49,168 bases of DNA from Desulfamplus sp. (GTDB taxonomy: Bacteria > Desulfobacterota > Desulfobacteria > Desulfobacterales > Desulfobacteraceae). Location of the stretch: the NCBI GenBank assembly GCA_015231615.1, contig JADGBE010000024.1:1-49168 (forward strand), in the 5' to 3' direction. The notes below the pieces were generated by a model, which worked only from the letters and a program-made list of their open reading frames with translations, made no database searches and was not told the DNA's origin. Made by a program: the position numbers and the translations under genes. Numbering within the stretch: the first letter of the stretch is position 1; each line of letters starts with the position of its first letter. Shown here piece by piece: positions 15,606 through 24,696 of this stretch.

Positions 15606-18191
15606 TTTTACTAAAAACTCTACGCTATCTGCTCCTATGATATTATCTTTTTTATCAATTAATTGTGCATATACTTTATGTCTTCCTCTCTCTATTTTCC
15701 ATTGCAACGTATCATTTTTATTTAAAAAATATTTATTATTAATTATCCATCTAACTCTATAATCTGGAAGCAAGGCCGTAACTTTAAAATCAATATATTC
15801 AAGTTCATCTGGAATTCGCGGGTCCATAGCTATTTCAAGACCATTCACAGGATTAACAAACTCAAACTTCTTAAAATTTTGTCTCTGATTAGTAATCTTA
15901 CTCTGATTAAATCTTTGAGCTTGGTTTTCAGATGTAAACCACTCAGTTTTTTTAATATATTTGTTATCATAGCTACTGTTTCTTTTAAAAACCAAGACAT
16001 CTGCCTGAACTAATTTAGGACTCATATACAATGGACTATTGCCATTATCAGAATCATTACCACCAGCAATGACACTATTAGCATTAGAAGTATTAGCTAT
16101 ACTATCATCAGAAACAACAGCTACGCTACCTTGTTCTCTGATTCGGTTTAATTCTGCAAATATGCTTCTGAGCACAAAAGCAGAACCTCTTGAGCCACTA
16201 AGTTCAATAGTTGGGGAACCATCAAGATTGCCCATCCAAACGCCTGCTGTATAATAACGATTATACCCCATTGCCCATGAGTCTCTATAATCGCTTGAAG
16301 TACCTGTCTTAACAGCGGTTTGCACAGGAAAGTTGAGAAGATCGTTATCACCAAATTCAAGAGTTCTTGCCCCATTATCAGAAAGTATATTGCCAATAAT
16401 TGAAGCAACTTCTTCTGACAAGAGCTGTTCGGAATTTAGATAAATATTATCTAAATATTTAAAACTATGACTATTTATTTTTTCATAGCCGTAAGAGTCA
16501 TTAGCATTAAAATTGGAAGGATAGAAACAGATAAGAGGAACAAATTTTCCAGCATTAGCAAGCACGCTGTAGGCTTGCACCATATCATAGAGTGATACCT
16601 CTCCATTTCCAAGTGCAAGCCCATCTCCATAAAAATCAGGATGGTTATTAAGCGTTGTAATGCCAACTTTTTTTAGCATTTTTAGATACTCTTCAACTCC
16701 TGTAAATCTAATTGTTTTGATTGCTGGAATATTGAGAGAGTTGCCAAGAGCATCTCTTAAAGTAACAGGTCCATAATGAATATTGCTGTAATTGTGATAT
16801 GTATGAACTCCTAAACCCACAGCATCGTCTAAGGGTTCATCATTAATAATGGTTGCAGCACTCCAACCTTTTTCTAACGCAAGTGCATATAGAAAAGGTT
16901 TGAGTGCAGAACCAGGTTGTCGAAGAGCCTTTACTGCATCAATAAATTTAGCAGATGGTATATCTTTTCCGCAATTTTGAGCTACAGAATATCTATAGCT
17001 TTCCAGATAATTATTTTGCCCCTCCCCAACCCTCCCCAAGGGGAGGGAGTAATTATTATTCCCATCTCCATTGGGGAGGGGGGAAGGGGTGGGGCTAATA
17101 GGATTTGCCAATTTATTTATCTGAAATGCTATATTCGTAGTATGTGTAGGAATAGACGTTGATACCCATGCAACTATCTCGCCTGTAGAGTGCTTTGTAA
17201 TAAGAAGAGCTGCATCATGAACTTTATGTTTTTTTTGATTTTTAAGTGCTGTGAATAGTATCTTTTCAACTTTGCTTTGTAATGCTGTGTCAAGTGTTGT
17301 TCTAATAGTGTGTGGTTCAAAAGAGTTTAATTTATTGATAGTTTCATAAACATGTCGGATAAAGTGTGGTGCTTCAACATTTAGATTAGAGCTTTTTATC
17401 TCAAAAGGTATATTTTTTGCCTGATCCCACTGAGATTTTGTTATAATTCCTTGGATTATAGCTCGCTGGGCAAGCCTATCTAATGATTTATCTATTTTTA
17501 GGGGATAATGGTAAAGATTATATGCTGATGGTGCCCGAATCAATATCGCCAAGGCCAATATCTCTTTTATGCTAAGAGTTGATAGTGTTCTATCAAAATA
17601 GAGACGTGCTGCTTGAGCTATACCACGCCTATTAGATGAGAAGGGGACTTGATTAAGATAAAATTCCAAAATATCTTTTTTTGAGCTTATCCTCTCTAAT
17701 TGATAGGCTTCAAAACCCTCAATCCATCTTGCCCAGATCGTTCTTTTTCTGGGGTGTATCATACGAACAACCTGTTCTGTTATTGTGCTTGCCCCTCTTA
17801 CAACTTTTCTAACCTTAATATTTTGAAATAAAGCTCCTATTCTTGCCATCCAATCTACACCATTGTGTTTATAAAAATTGCGATCTTCTGAAAGGATAAA
17901 TATTTTTTGTATAAGCTCTGGTATCTCATAAATATTTAAACTATCGTTTTGATTCCATTTTGTTGTGTATGTAGTATTAAGAGGATATCCATTTCTATCA
18001 GTAATAAAGATGGGTTCGCTCTTGGTTGATTTTCCAAGATTATATTCGTTATACTCTTTATTTAATATGTTAATTAGCGAGGGAATAGTCTCTATACTTT
18101 TATATGTAAATAGGAATAAACTAATAACTGCTGTTGAAAGGAAGATAGATGTAATAATAGATATTTTTATTATTAATTTAGAACGAATCAT
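15603..18191 (-). CDS. pbpC: penicillin-binding protein 1C (bifunctional peptidoglycan synthase)
   Basis: The 862-residue inner-membrane enzyme has an N-terminal membrane anchor (about 8-28) and a glycosyltransferase family 51 domain with the catalytic Glu in SEDRNFYKHNGVDW and the GASTITEQVVRM block. A transpeptidase domain follows with SxxK in RQPGSALKPF (near residue 430), SxN in GNSLNIPA and KTG in VKTGTSSDYRDSW (near 627). A PBP1C-type C-terminal domain (FVNPVNGLEIAMDPRIP onward) closes it. Residues about 361-400, just before the SxxK motif, are encoded by a GC-rich palindromic repeat inserted in frame. The motifs on both sides are intact, so the enzyme may still work. The GAATTC at 15812-15817 lies in this gene. 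Confidence 0.93.
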   Translation of the reverse strand: MIRSKLIIKISIITSIFLSTAVISLFLFTYKSIETIPSLINILNKEYNEYNLGKSTKSEPIFITDRNGYPLNTTYTTKWNQNDSLNIYEIPELIQKIFILSEDRNFYKHNGVDWMARIGALFQNIKVRKVVRGASTITEQVVRMIHPRKRTIWARWIEGFEAYQLERISSKKDILEFYLNQVPFSSNRRGIAQAARLYFDRTLSTLSIKEILALAILIRAPSAYNLYHYPLKIDKSLDRLAQRAIIQGIITKSQWDQAKNIPFEIKSSNLNVEAPHFIRHVYETINKLNSFEPHTIRTTLDTALQSKVEKILFTALKNQKKHKVHDAALLITKHSTGEIVAWVSTSIPTHTTNIAFQINKLANPISPTPSPLPNGDGNNNYSLPLGRVGEGQNNYLESYRYSVAQNCGKDIPSAKFIDAVKALRQPGSALKPFLYALALEKGWSAATIINDEPLDDAVGLGVHTYHNYSNIHYGPVTLRDALGNSLNIPAIKTIRFTGVEEYLKMLKKVGITTLNNHPDFYGDGLALGNGEVSLYDMVQAYSVLANAGKFVPLICFYPSNFNANDSYGYEKINSHSFKYLDNIYLNSEQLLSEEVASIIGNILSDNGARTLEFGDNDLLNFPVQTAVKTGTSSDYRDSWAMGYNRYYTAGVWMGNLDGSPTIELSGSRGSAFVLRSIFAELNRIREQGSVAVVSDDSIANTSNANSVIAGGNDSDNGNSPLYMSPKLVQADVLVFKRNSSYDNKYIKKTEWFTSENQAQRFNQSKITNQRQNFKKFEFVNPVNGLEIAMDPRIPDELEYIDFKVTALLPDYRVRWIINNKYFLNKNDTLQWKIERGRHKVYAQLIDKKDNIIGADSVEFLVK
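16993..17111 (+). repeat. GC-rich palindromic element, copy C, in frame inside pbpC
   Basis: About 119 bases nearly identical to copy B. It starts CTATAGCTTTCCAGATAATT and contains CCCTCCCCAAGGGGAGGG and CTCCATTGGGGAGGGG. It is read through without a stop as PISPTPSPLPNGDGNNNYSL then PLGRVGEGQNNYLESY in PbpC. Copies B and C use the same reading frame of the element. Confidence 0.93.
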
Positions 18192-18313
18192 TTTATAAAT
18201 TACCTTGATATTGCCAAGTTTTTGGAGGGAATTATAGTTGACACTTTCAAAACAGGGTGTTAATTAAGTTCTCATTTACGTGTTTGTTAAAAAAGCTAAA
18301 AAGGAGTGGTGCT

Positions 18314-18505
18314 ATGATTGGTGGAATTGGAATGCCTGAATTATTGATTATACTTGTCATTATCCTAATTATATTTGGAGCTGGCAAACTTCCTGAGATA
18401 GGTGCAGGCATTGGAAAAGGGATAAAAAATTTCAAAAAAGCAACAAGAGAAATTGATCAGGAAGATAAAGAACCTGAAAAAATTGAAGATAAATTAAAAT
18501 CATAA
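18314..18505 (+). CDS. tatA: twin-arginine translocase subunit TatA/TatE
   Basis: TatA forms the size-adapting pore of the Tat pathway that exports folded, often cofactor-bearing proteins. The start at 18314 is chosen because AAGGAGTGG lies just upstream; an ATG 57 bases earlier would add an untypical tail. The 63 residues begin [20 protein letters not shown], followed by the hinge [20 protein letters not shown] and a short charged tail, as expected for a minimal TatA. No tatC is nearby. In sulfate reducers, Tat exports periplasmic hydrogenases and formate dehydrogenases. It is transcribed towards the thioredoxin-HEAT gene. Confidence 0.93.
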   Translation: MIGGIGMPELLIILVIILIIFGAGKLPEIGAGIGKGIKNFKKATREIDQEDKEPEKIEDKLKS

Positions 18506-18527
18506 CTAATATTTATATTACCCCCCC

Positions 18528-18584
18528 ATTCCAGCAGTTAAATGTAAATTAAATTTGCTATAAAATATCTTTAACCGCTGGAAT
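18528..18584. terminator. bidirectional terminator-like hairpin between tatA and the thioredoxin-HEAT gene
   Basis: ATTCCAGCAGTTAAA (18528-18542) pairs with TTTAACCGCTGGAAT (18570-18584) with one mismatch around a 27-base AT-rich loop. It sits between two convergent genes, so it can serve both. T-runs are weak on both sides. Confidence 0.6.
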
Positions 18585-18618
18585 TTCTCTTACCCTAAAA
18601 CACTCAAATACCAGCTAT

Positions 18619-19431
18619 CTAATATCTACTCTTAATTGACTCAATTGCCGCCTGTGCCGCTTCCAAAACATTCTCATTTGTTATTTTGTAATTCTCGATT
18701 AGCTTAACTATCTCATTTTGGACATTTGCGTTACCAATTTCGCCGAGCGCATAAAGAATATCGCCTTGTGTAGTAATATCTCCTTGCTCTGAAATATTTT
18801 CTTCATTAAAGCATTTAAGAAGCTCAGGGGCAATAGTTAGTGCAAGTTCAGGAGCTTTTTGTGCGATCTCTTCAAGCACAACCATTGCCCCAAGCCTTAC
18901 AGACCATGTTTTGTGCGTTATAAGCCCTATAAATCCCTCAAATATAGTATTATGTTCAAGCATCTGATTTATAATCCAATCTGCTTTACCATCTTCTAAT
19001 ATCGTTTTAAGAGATGATGTAGTTAAAGATGAAGGATTATTCTTTATAATGGTATTTATAACTATATCAATTAGTTGCTCTAAATCTATATTACCTGTCC
19101 ACCTAAATCCATTATCAAGAATTAGAGACGGCACTGACATAATTTTATCTGCTGATGCCTCTTCAACTGCAAAAGTTCCATCAATAATTTTTAAATATAT
19201 ATTTGGGCAGGCTACTGCAAGCGTAGTAAGCGTTCGGATTACATTTGGACAATGCGGGCATTGACTTGCAACGTAAAGTTTAAGCTCAACAGGAATCTTA
19301 ATTATAATTAAGTCGAGTTTAGACCCAATATGTTCAGGAAGTTTAGAAAACTCATCAGATTGCTTAAAAAAATGGTTATAGTGGGCATCTGAACCAATAA
19401 ATGCTATGTTGTTTATATTTTTTAAAACCAT
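18619..19431 (-). CDS. thioredoxin-fold protein with C-terminal HEAT-like repeats
   Basis: The N-terminal 130 residues form a thioredoxin/glutaredoxin-like domain with a redox motif CPHC in LKLYVASQCPHCPNVIRTL and the cis-proline segment SVPSLILD. The C-terminal 140 residues are helical repeats of HEAT type (for example THKTWSVRLGAMVVLEEIA and QGDILYALGEIGNANVQNEI). It is 270 residues long with no signal peptide, so a cytoplasmic thiol-disulfide protein with a protein-binding arm is likely. Similar fusions occur in sulfate reducers, but I know of no assigned function. It lies downstream of the diguanylate cyclase gene on the same strand with about 90 bases between. Confidence 0.75.
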   Translation of the reverse strand: MVLKNINNIAFIGSDAHYNHFFKQSDEFSKLPEHIGSKLDLIIIKIPVELKLYVASQCPHCPNVIRTLTTLAVACPNIYLKIIDGTFAVEEASADKIMSVPSLILDNGFRWTGNIDLEQLIDIVINTIIKNNPSSLTTSSLKTILEDGKADWIINQMLEHNTIFEGFIGLITHKTWSVRLGAMVVLEEIAQKAPELALTIAPELLKCFNEENISEQGDITTQGDILYALGEIGNANVQNEIVKLIENYKITNENVLEAAQAAIESIKSRY

Positions 19432-19518
19432 ATTTTCACCATGTAATCTTATTGTTCAAAAATTGTTCAAGAATCTCAATATCCATATTGAAATTGTTCG
19501 CCAACCATACTTATATTT

Positions 19519-19580
19519 TTATTAGAACTTTAAAGCCACGTCCTCTGGGGGTGGATAGGTCGATTCAAGCGATTTTTTTA
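19519..19580. repeat. 62-base dispersed repeat, copy 2, forming the 3' end of a coding region
   Basis: This matches 14721-14782 except for three bases. It covers the last codons of the diguanylate cyclase gene and is translated as KKSLESTYPPPEDVALKF followed by the stop TAA, which is part of the repeat. Confidence 0.9.
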
Positions 19581-20955
19581 CTTTTCTCTTTTTCTTAGAA
19601 CTTTCTCTATTCTTTCCTGAACATATTTCAAAGTAGATTTTTTCTTGTTCAATCGCATTTCCAATATCTGACGTAATTTCTTCAACAACTTTTAAATCAT
19701 TGCTCTTCTGCCCCGTACATCTTACCCTCACACTTATGTTTCTGCCATTTTGTTTGGCATAGTAAAGTCCTTTATCTGCAAGCGAGATCATCTGGTTAAA
19801 GGTCATCTTCATTGGAAAATTCTCAAAAAAAGGATAAAATACAAACCCTATTGATGTTGTTATATTTATGGTTCTATCTTGAGTTATATTAAAAGTTGTA
19901 GATTCAATGTGAGAGCGGATCAATTCAGCAAAACGTTCTAAATATTTTTCATCACTATCTTTAAGGATAATGATAAACTCCTCACCACCTACGCGGGCAG
20001 CTACATCATCATTTCTAACCTTTTCAATAAGCCTTTCGCTAAACTGTTTTAAAACCATATCACCTGAATCGTGTCCAAAGTTGTCGTTGACTAACTTGAA
20101 CTTATCAATATCCATCATAAAAATGCCATATCCATACTCTGACGATACGGTTCTTTTATTTTTCCCCTCAAGTGCGAGCCATTTTCTCTCCATTATTTTG
20201 TTGTTATGAGGTGCAAAATCTTCAAATAGGTAACGTCTATTTTTAAGCCCTGTAAGAGGATCAATACGTGTAAGTGATTTTAATTCATGATTTGTTTTCA
20301 TTAATTGGGCATTGAGTATTTCAGTATTCTTTTTTTCAATATTAAGATTTTTCATAAGCTGATAGTTATCGTATCTAAGGGCTAAAGATTCGCTTAAATC
20401 TGTATTCATCTTTTTAGCACTTATAGATGATAGAATATAAAAGATAACTCCAAGAAGGGACATTGTGCTGCTTATTGTGGTATTTAGATTGTAGATTACA
20501 ATAGTTGGCATGAAAAACACTGTAGTTGAGTATGCAAAAAATACAGGCAGGTAATTATGATATGCCCCAAGTGCTCCAGCAACCATTCCTCCAGATACAA
20601 AATAGAGGAAAAGTATATATTCAGGTTTTGCTGGATCAACAAGAAAGATAGCTGAAGAGCCAAAAAGCAGACCCGAAATCATAAATGAGATAAGAAGTAG
20701 ATGTCTCCAGAATTTAAAATCACCTGATCTAAAGCCGATGCTATACATCCAAAGACCTATATAACGGATAAGAACAAAAGCAATATTTACAGAAGCCCAA
20801 ATTGTAATTTTCTTTGCGGGAATAACTCCCCACAACGCAGCAGAGATAATAATACTATTAATAATAGTTCCCGGCATGTTAGATGCAAGATTGCTTACAA
20901 GAAGGGCTAACTTTTTATCCTCAATATAGGTGTTGCGTTGTTCAGATTCTATCAT
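19522..20955 (-). CDS. membrane-bound diguanylate cyclase (GGDEF)
   Basis: The 477-residue protein has about six N-terminal membrane helices (roughly residues 25-190), a short coiled coil (NLNIEKKNTEILNAQLMKTN) and a C-terminal GGDEF domain. The active-site loop reads GGEEF (about residue 322) and is preceded by RNDD five residues upstream, the RxxD inhibitory site. It should make cyclic di-GMP from two GTP and be feedback-inhibited. No known sensor domain is visible in the membrane part. The last 18 residues come from a dispersed 62-base repeat, so the original C-terminus was probably replaced. It lies in a sensory cluster with a chemoreceptor and solute-binding proteins. Confidence 0.92.
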   Translation of the reverse strand: MIESEQRNTYIEDKKLALLVSNLASNMPGTIINSIIISAALWGVIPAKKITIWASVNIAFVLIRYIGLWMYSIGFRSGDFKFWRHLLLISFMISGLLFGSSAIFLVDPAKPEYILFLYFVSGGMVAGALGAYHNYLPVFFAYSTTVFFMPTIVIYNLNTTISSTMSLLGVIFYILSSISAKKMNTDLSESLALRYDNYQLMKNLNIEKKNTEILNAQLMKTNHELKSLTRIDPLTGLKNRRYLFEDFAPHNNKIMERKWLALEGKNKRTVSSEYGYGIFMMDIDKFKLVNDNFGHDSGDMVLKQFSERLIEKVRNDDVAARVGGEEFIIILKDSDEKYLERFAELIRSHIESTTFNITQDRTINITTSIGFVFYPFFENFPMKMTFNQMISLADKGLYYAKQNGRNISVRVRCTGQKSNDLKVVEEITSDIGNAIEQEKIYFEICSGKNRESSKKKRKVKKSLESTYPPPEDVALKF

Positions 20956-21072
20956 ATTGGGTTTCCAATAATGGTTAGCATATTTGACATCCTGCGGAAC
21001 TCATTTTTTATCCAATAAACTCAATGGGTGAATCCCAGTTTTGCAGGAACTCTATTATTACGCACTATTTTT

Positions 21073-23079
21073 TTACACCTTAAACCTTCCAACCATTGCT
21101 GTCAACCTACTCGCTAATGAAGATAACTCATCAGCACTTGAATTAACCTTTATGCTGCTTTGTGCCATTTTGTCTGCTGCCTCTGTAACTTCAGATATAT
21201 CTTTTGCAATCTCACCCGATACTGTATTACTCTGGGCAACATTTTCGTTAATCTCTGTTATTCCTGTTGATGCCTGACTGATATTAGCCGTGATCTCTTT
21301 AGTTGTTATAGATTGCTCATCAACTGCTGCTGCAATTGCAGATACACTATCATTAATCTCCATTACAATTTTTGAAATATCAACAATTTGATTGACTGTT
21401 GTTTCAGTTGAGCTTTGGATACCTTCAACTCTTACCTTTATCTGTCCAGTAGCTTCTGAGGTTTGCCTTGCAAGGTCTTTTATTTCATTTGCTACAACGG
21501 CAAAACCTTTGCCCGCTTCTCCTGCTCTTGCAGCCTCAATTGTAGCATTGAGGGCAAGAAGATTTACCTGCTCCGATATATCGGTTATTGATTCAACAAC
21601 TTTGCCAATCTCTTTTGCAGCTAAACCAAGTTTATCTACCTGATCAGATGCACTTTTAGCAAGCGATACAGCATTTTGAGTTATTTTTCTTGCATTATCA
21701 GTGTTTTTAGCAACATCTCCAATTGTCATAGACATCTGTTCAGAAGATGATGCAACTATATTTATATTTGTAGATGCCTCTTCCATAGCAGCGGCTACAG
21801 AACTCATATTTGAGTGCATCTCTTCTCCTGCTGCGGCTACAGATTCTGCCTTTACGCTTGTCTGGTTTGCACCTTTTGCCATCTCATCAGAAATCTTTGA
21901 AAGAGTTATTGAAGCCTTGTTTAGAGCTTTAGCGTTGCCAGATACATCGGATATTATGCTCTGAATTTTCTCAACAAACAGATTAAACCATGTTGCCATA
22001 TCACCAATTTCATCTTTTGAAATAACGTTGAGCCGTTTTGTCAAATCGCCTTCACCTTCTGCAATATCTTTAAGCATAGATACAGTATTGTTAATCGGTC
22101 GAGTAATGGCTCTAATCATGATTATGCTGAAAAGAAATAAAATAACAATACCGCCTATGGAGACAGCAATACTCAATATATCACCTCTACGACTCTGTTC
22201 TGCTATCTCTTTTTGAACTGTAGATATAATATTGCTTACATTTTTTTGAATAGCATTAGATGTTTGAGCAAGCTCTGTAGTCAAAGATTGGTTATTTTCC
22301 CAAAGAGAATACAAGGTAGTCTCAAGTTTATTAACAACAGGTAGATGTTTTTCTGCATTTTCCCAAATAGTCTTTATTTTGCCACTATCATCTGAGCTAA
22401 TTGACTTTATAATCTCAACAATATTGTTATGCTTAAGAGATATATTGCTATCGCTAATCTTTTTTTGAGTATTATACTCCTCACTGTTACCCGTCAAAAG
22501 CAGATTCTGAATAACCATTAGCCTGCTATCCCAATACCGCATAAAATCTTTAAACTCTACAAGAAGATTTGCTTTAGAACCATCAAGTAACTCGCCCTCA
22601 GTTGCAAGCATTGCCCCCTCTTTATCAATATTTGAAATAGCCTGATTAAGAATAAGAGTTATAGATTGTATATTTTTGAATATATCTTTTTTTGCCTCGT
22701 TCATTTCAAATATATTTGAAGCAAGTTTCTTGAAATTTTCGCTATGCTTTTTCTCAATATCAAGAATCTTTTTTAGCATCTCTTTGACCACACTGCTTGA
22801 AGAAATTTTTTCAATCTCTTTTACGGTAGCGTCTATTTTTTTATGGTTAATTTCATGCCCAGAGATAATTGACTGTTCTGGTGCATTACGAAATTTCTCT
22901 TCAATCAAGCTATTTTGAAGAACTATTTTTCCAATATCATTACTTTTACTATCAATATTCATTTGAATATCTTTAACAGAGTTTAGATATTTACCTGATC
23001 CAGCGATTACGCACATACCTAATATTCCTACTAAAGAGAGAAGAATAATCCTAAATTTTATACTTGTATTAAAGAACAT
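21073..23079 (-). CDS. methyl-accepting chemotaxis protein with large periplasmic sensor
   Basis: A 668-residue chemoreceptor with a first membrane helix (about 10-29), a long, mostly helical periplasmic region (30-302), a second membrane helix (303-327), HAMP (328-380) and the signalling domain. The tip reads [20 protein letters not shown] followed by [18 protein letters not shown]. The periplasmic part has the helical-bundle look of indirect, binding-protein-sensing receptors, but no named domain can be assigned by eye. It lies directly downstream of two family-3 solute-binding proteins and a Cache protein on the same strand, with a hairpin between. It ends MVGRFKV like the receptor at 6558-8225. 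Confidence 0.95.
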   Translation of the reverse strand: MFFNTSIKFRIILLSLVGILGMCVIAGSGKYLNSVKDIQMNIDSKSNDIGKIVLQNSLIEEKFRNAPEQSIISGHEINHKKIDATVKEIEKISSSSVVKEMLKKILDIEKKHSENFKKLASNIFEMNEAKKDIFKNIQSITLILNQAISNIDKEGAMLATEGELLDGSKANLLVEFKDFMRYWDSRLMVIQNLLLTGNSEEYNTQKKISDSNISLKHNNIVEIIKSISSDDSGKIKTIWENAEKHLPVVNKLETTLYSLWENNQSLTTELAQTSNAIQKNVSNIISTVQKEIAEQSRRGDILSIAVSIGGIVILFLFSIIMIRAITRPINNTVSMLKDIAEGEGDLTKRLNVISKDEIGDMATWFNLFVEKIQSIISDVSGNAKALNKASITLSKISDEMAKGANQTSVKAESVAAAGEEMHSNMSSVAAAMEEASTNINIVASSSEQMSMTIGDVAKNTDNARKITQNAVSLAKSASDQVDKLGLAAKEIGKVVESITDISEQVNLLALNATIEAARAGEAGKGFAVVANEIKDLARQTSEATGQIKVRVEGIQSSTETTVNQIVDISKIVMEINDSVSAIAAAVDEQSITTKEITANISQASTGITEINENVAQSNTVSGEIAKDISEVTEAADKMAQSSIKVNSSADELSSLASRLTAMVGRFKV

Positions 23080-23109
23080 AATTTTCCTCTTTTATAATTA
23101 AAAATTAAC

Positions 23110-23155
23110 AAGGTGATGTAGTCAATTTAAACTTCTATCATTGCTACATCACCTT
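23110..23155 (-). terminator. hairpin between solute-binding protein and chemoreceptor genes
   Basis: AAGGTGATGTAG (23110-23121) pairs perfectly with CTACATCACCTT (23144-23155) around a 22-base loop. On the minus strand it is followed by GTTAATTTTTAA, so it is likely a terminator or attenuator that lowers chemoreceptor expression relative to the binding protein. Confidence 0.65.
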
Positions 23156-23191
23156 TTAAATCAATTTGGAACAACTTTTAATATGATGTTA

Positions 23192-23983
23192 TCATGGTGC
23201 TGGAGGAATCTTATAGGTTGGCATAGAGGCATTCCATTTTTTATAAATAGCCTCCATAGTTCCATCAGAACGAACCTCATTGTATGCTTTTTCCCACTTA
23301 CTAACTATTTCGTCTGATGTATCTTTATTAAAGGCTATAAAAAGACCATCTGCTGGTATTTTAAAAACAACTTCCATGCTATCCATAGGAATTTCAAGTT
23401 TTTCAGCTATAGATGGGGCTGTGTCTGAACTTGCAACCCAGATAGATATACGATCTCCCATAAGTTTCTTTAAATTTAAAGAGTCATCAGTAACAGTATC
23501 TAAATTGGTAAAGCCCTTTGATTTTAAGAACTGCTCACGAACATCATCTCTGTATGTGCCAATGCTCTTTAACGTTTTGGCATCATCAAGAGTATTCATT
23601 TTTATATTTGAGCCTGCTTTTGCATAGAACATCCATACTGACTCAAAAAGAGGTCCTACCCATTTAAAAAGATTTCTTCTCTCTTCTGTAAATGTGGTTG
23701 AAAAAAGAGCAATATTAGGTTTTGTTATAGCAAGATTATAGCCTCTTGCCCATGGAACCATTTGAATCTTTGTTGTGTCCCCCATTCTTTTTTGCATCTC
23801 CACAACAAGCTCATAAACATAACCTGTGAGCTTTCCATCTTTATCAGTGTAATGAGATGTTGGAGACTCTTCTGTGTAAATGGTAAGTTCGGCACTAATT
23901 GCAGATGAGCTAATCAGAATCAGCATAAGCAAACTAACAACAACTGATAGCAAAGCAGATTTATAACGGTTACTTTGTTGCAT
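23192..23983 (-). CDS. family-3 periplasmic solute-binding protein (amino-acid type), copy 1
   Basis: The 263-residue protein has a signal peptide (about 1-30, cut after AISA) and a family-3 binding fold beginning ELTIYTEESPTSHYTDKDGK. The block VPWARGYNLAITKPNIALFS, carrying the PW-R-GY signature, is typical of orphan binding proteins of this kind. It closely resembles copy 2 at 24697-25494 and must have arisen by duplication. No permease or ATPase genes are near, so it may deliver ligand to a chemoreceptor rather than feed transport. The ligand is unknown. A GAAAATT-rich leader precedes the ATG. Confidence 0.88.
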   Translation of the reverse strand: MQQSNRYKSALLSVVVSLLMLILISSSAISAELTIYTEESPTSHYTDKDGKLTGYVYELVVEMQKRMGDTTKIQMVPWARGYNLAITKPNIALFSTTFTEERRNLFKWVGPLFESVWMFYAKAGSNIKMNTLDDAKTLKSIGTYRDDVREQFLKSKGFTNLDTVTDDSLNLKKLMGDRISIWVASSDTAPSIAEKLEIPMDSMEVVFKIPADGLFIAFNKDTSDEIVSKWEKAYNEVRSDGTMEAIYKKWNASMPTYKIPPAP

Positions 23984-24005
23984 AATTTTCTCCTTAAAAT
24001 TTTAA

Positions 24006-24117
24006 TTGGTAATTCCTATTGCCCCACCCCTTACCCCTCCCCAATGGGAGGGGATAATAATTACTCCTCTCCTTGGGGATGTCGGGAGGGGCAAAATAAT
24101 TATCTGGAAAGCTATAA
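24006..24117 (-). repeat. GC-rich palindromic element, copy D (intergenic, reversed)
   Basis: The reverse complement matches copies B and C from TATAGCTTTCCAGATAATTA to GGGGCAATAGGAATTACC. It begins two bases after the stop of the Cache-protein gene and fills the gap to the next solute-binding protein gene. The second palindrome arm is slightly decayed (GACATCCCCAAGGAGAGG). Confidence 0.9.
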
Positions 24118-24118
24118 A

Positions 24119-24613
24119 CTACTCATTTACACCAGCAGCCATCATTAAAGTTGTCCCCTCAACTTTCATTACATAGGTTGATTTTGGTGTAGGCTCTTTT
24201 TCTCCGGGTTTGGGCCACATATAATCAACCCAACCCTCTCCTTTTTCCTTAGAAACATTAATAAACTCTACAAAAAATAGTTTTCCCTTAACATCTTTAA
24301 GCCCTTTCATCATCTGACCAACCAATTTTGGTTTTATAGGATGGGCTAAGGTTTTACCAGATTCAATATCAATGCAAAAAACATAAGAATCTTTCCAGAC
24401 AAATTGACCTTTTGGGTCATTGAGCTTTGCAAAAGTTGCCTCAGCTCCTAACGCTTTTGCCATTTCCACTGCCTCTTTGACTTTGGCAATACACTCATCT
24501 TTTGTTGCTTTTTCCTCTGCAAAAGAGGTTACGGTAAAAGATAGACAGATGATAGTTATCCATAGTGCTTTTACAGTAACGCTAACTAATCTCTTTACAA
24601 CAACTTTGTTCAT
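24119..24613 (-). CDS. secreted single-Cache-domain protein
   Basis: The 164-residue protein has a signal peptide (about 1-31, ending VTSFAEE) and a single Cache (sCache_2-like) domain: ECIAKVKEAVEMAKALG, FVWKDSYVFCIDIESGKTLA and the hallmark KGEGWVDYMWPKPGEK. Such soluble Cache proteins resemble the sensor portion of chemoreceptors and bind small organic molecules in the periplasm. It has no membrane segment beyond the signal peptide. It sits between two paralogous solute-binding protein genes on the same strand, so it is probably part of one sensory unit with them and the chemoreceptor. Confidence 0.85.
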   Translation of the reverse strand: MNKVVVKRLVSVTVKALWITIICLSFTVTSFAEEKATKDECIAKVKEAVEMAKALGAEATFAKLNDPKGQFVWKDSYVFCIDIESGKTLAHPIKPKLVGQMMKGLKDVKGKLFFVEFINVSKEKGEGWVDYMWPKPGEKEPTPKSTYVMKVEGTTLMMAAGVNE

Positions 24614-24696
24614 TTTAACTCTCCTTTATTTATGGTTATACGAATAGTTCATAAGCAATTGTAATTGCCAATAAACCACTGGTTGCTATTTTTATT

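Noticed and set aside
8282-24117. Four GC-rich repeats taken as a CRISPR or phage array
   Set aside because: The copies are kilobases apart, in both orientations and partly inside genes, so they are dispersed palindromic elements.
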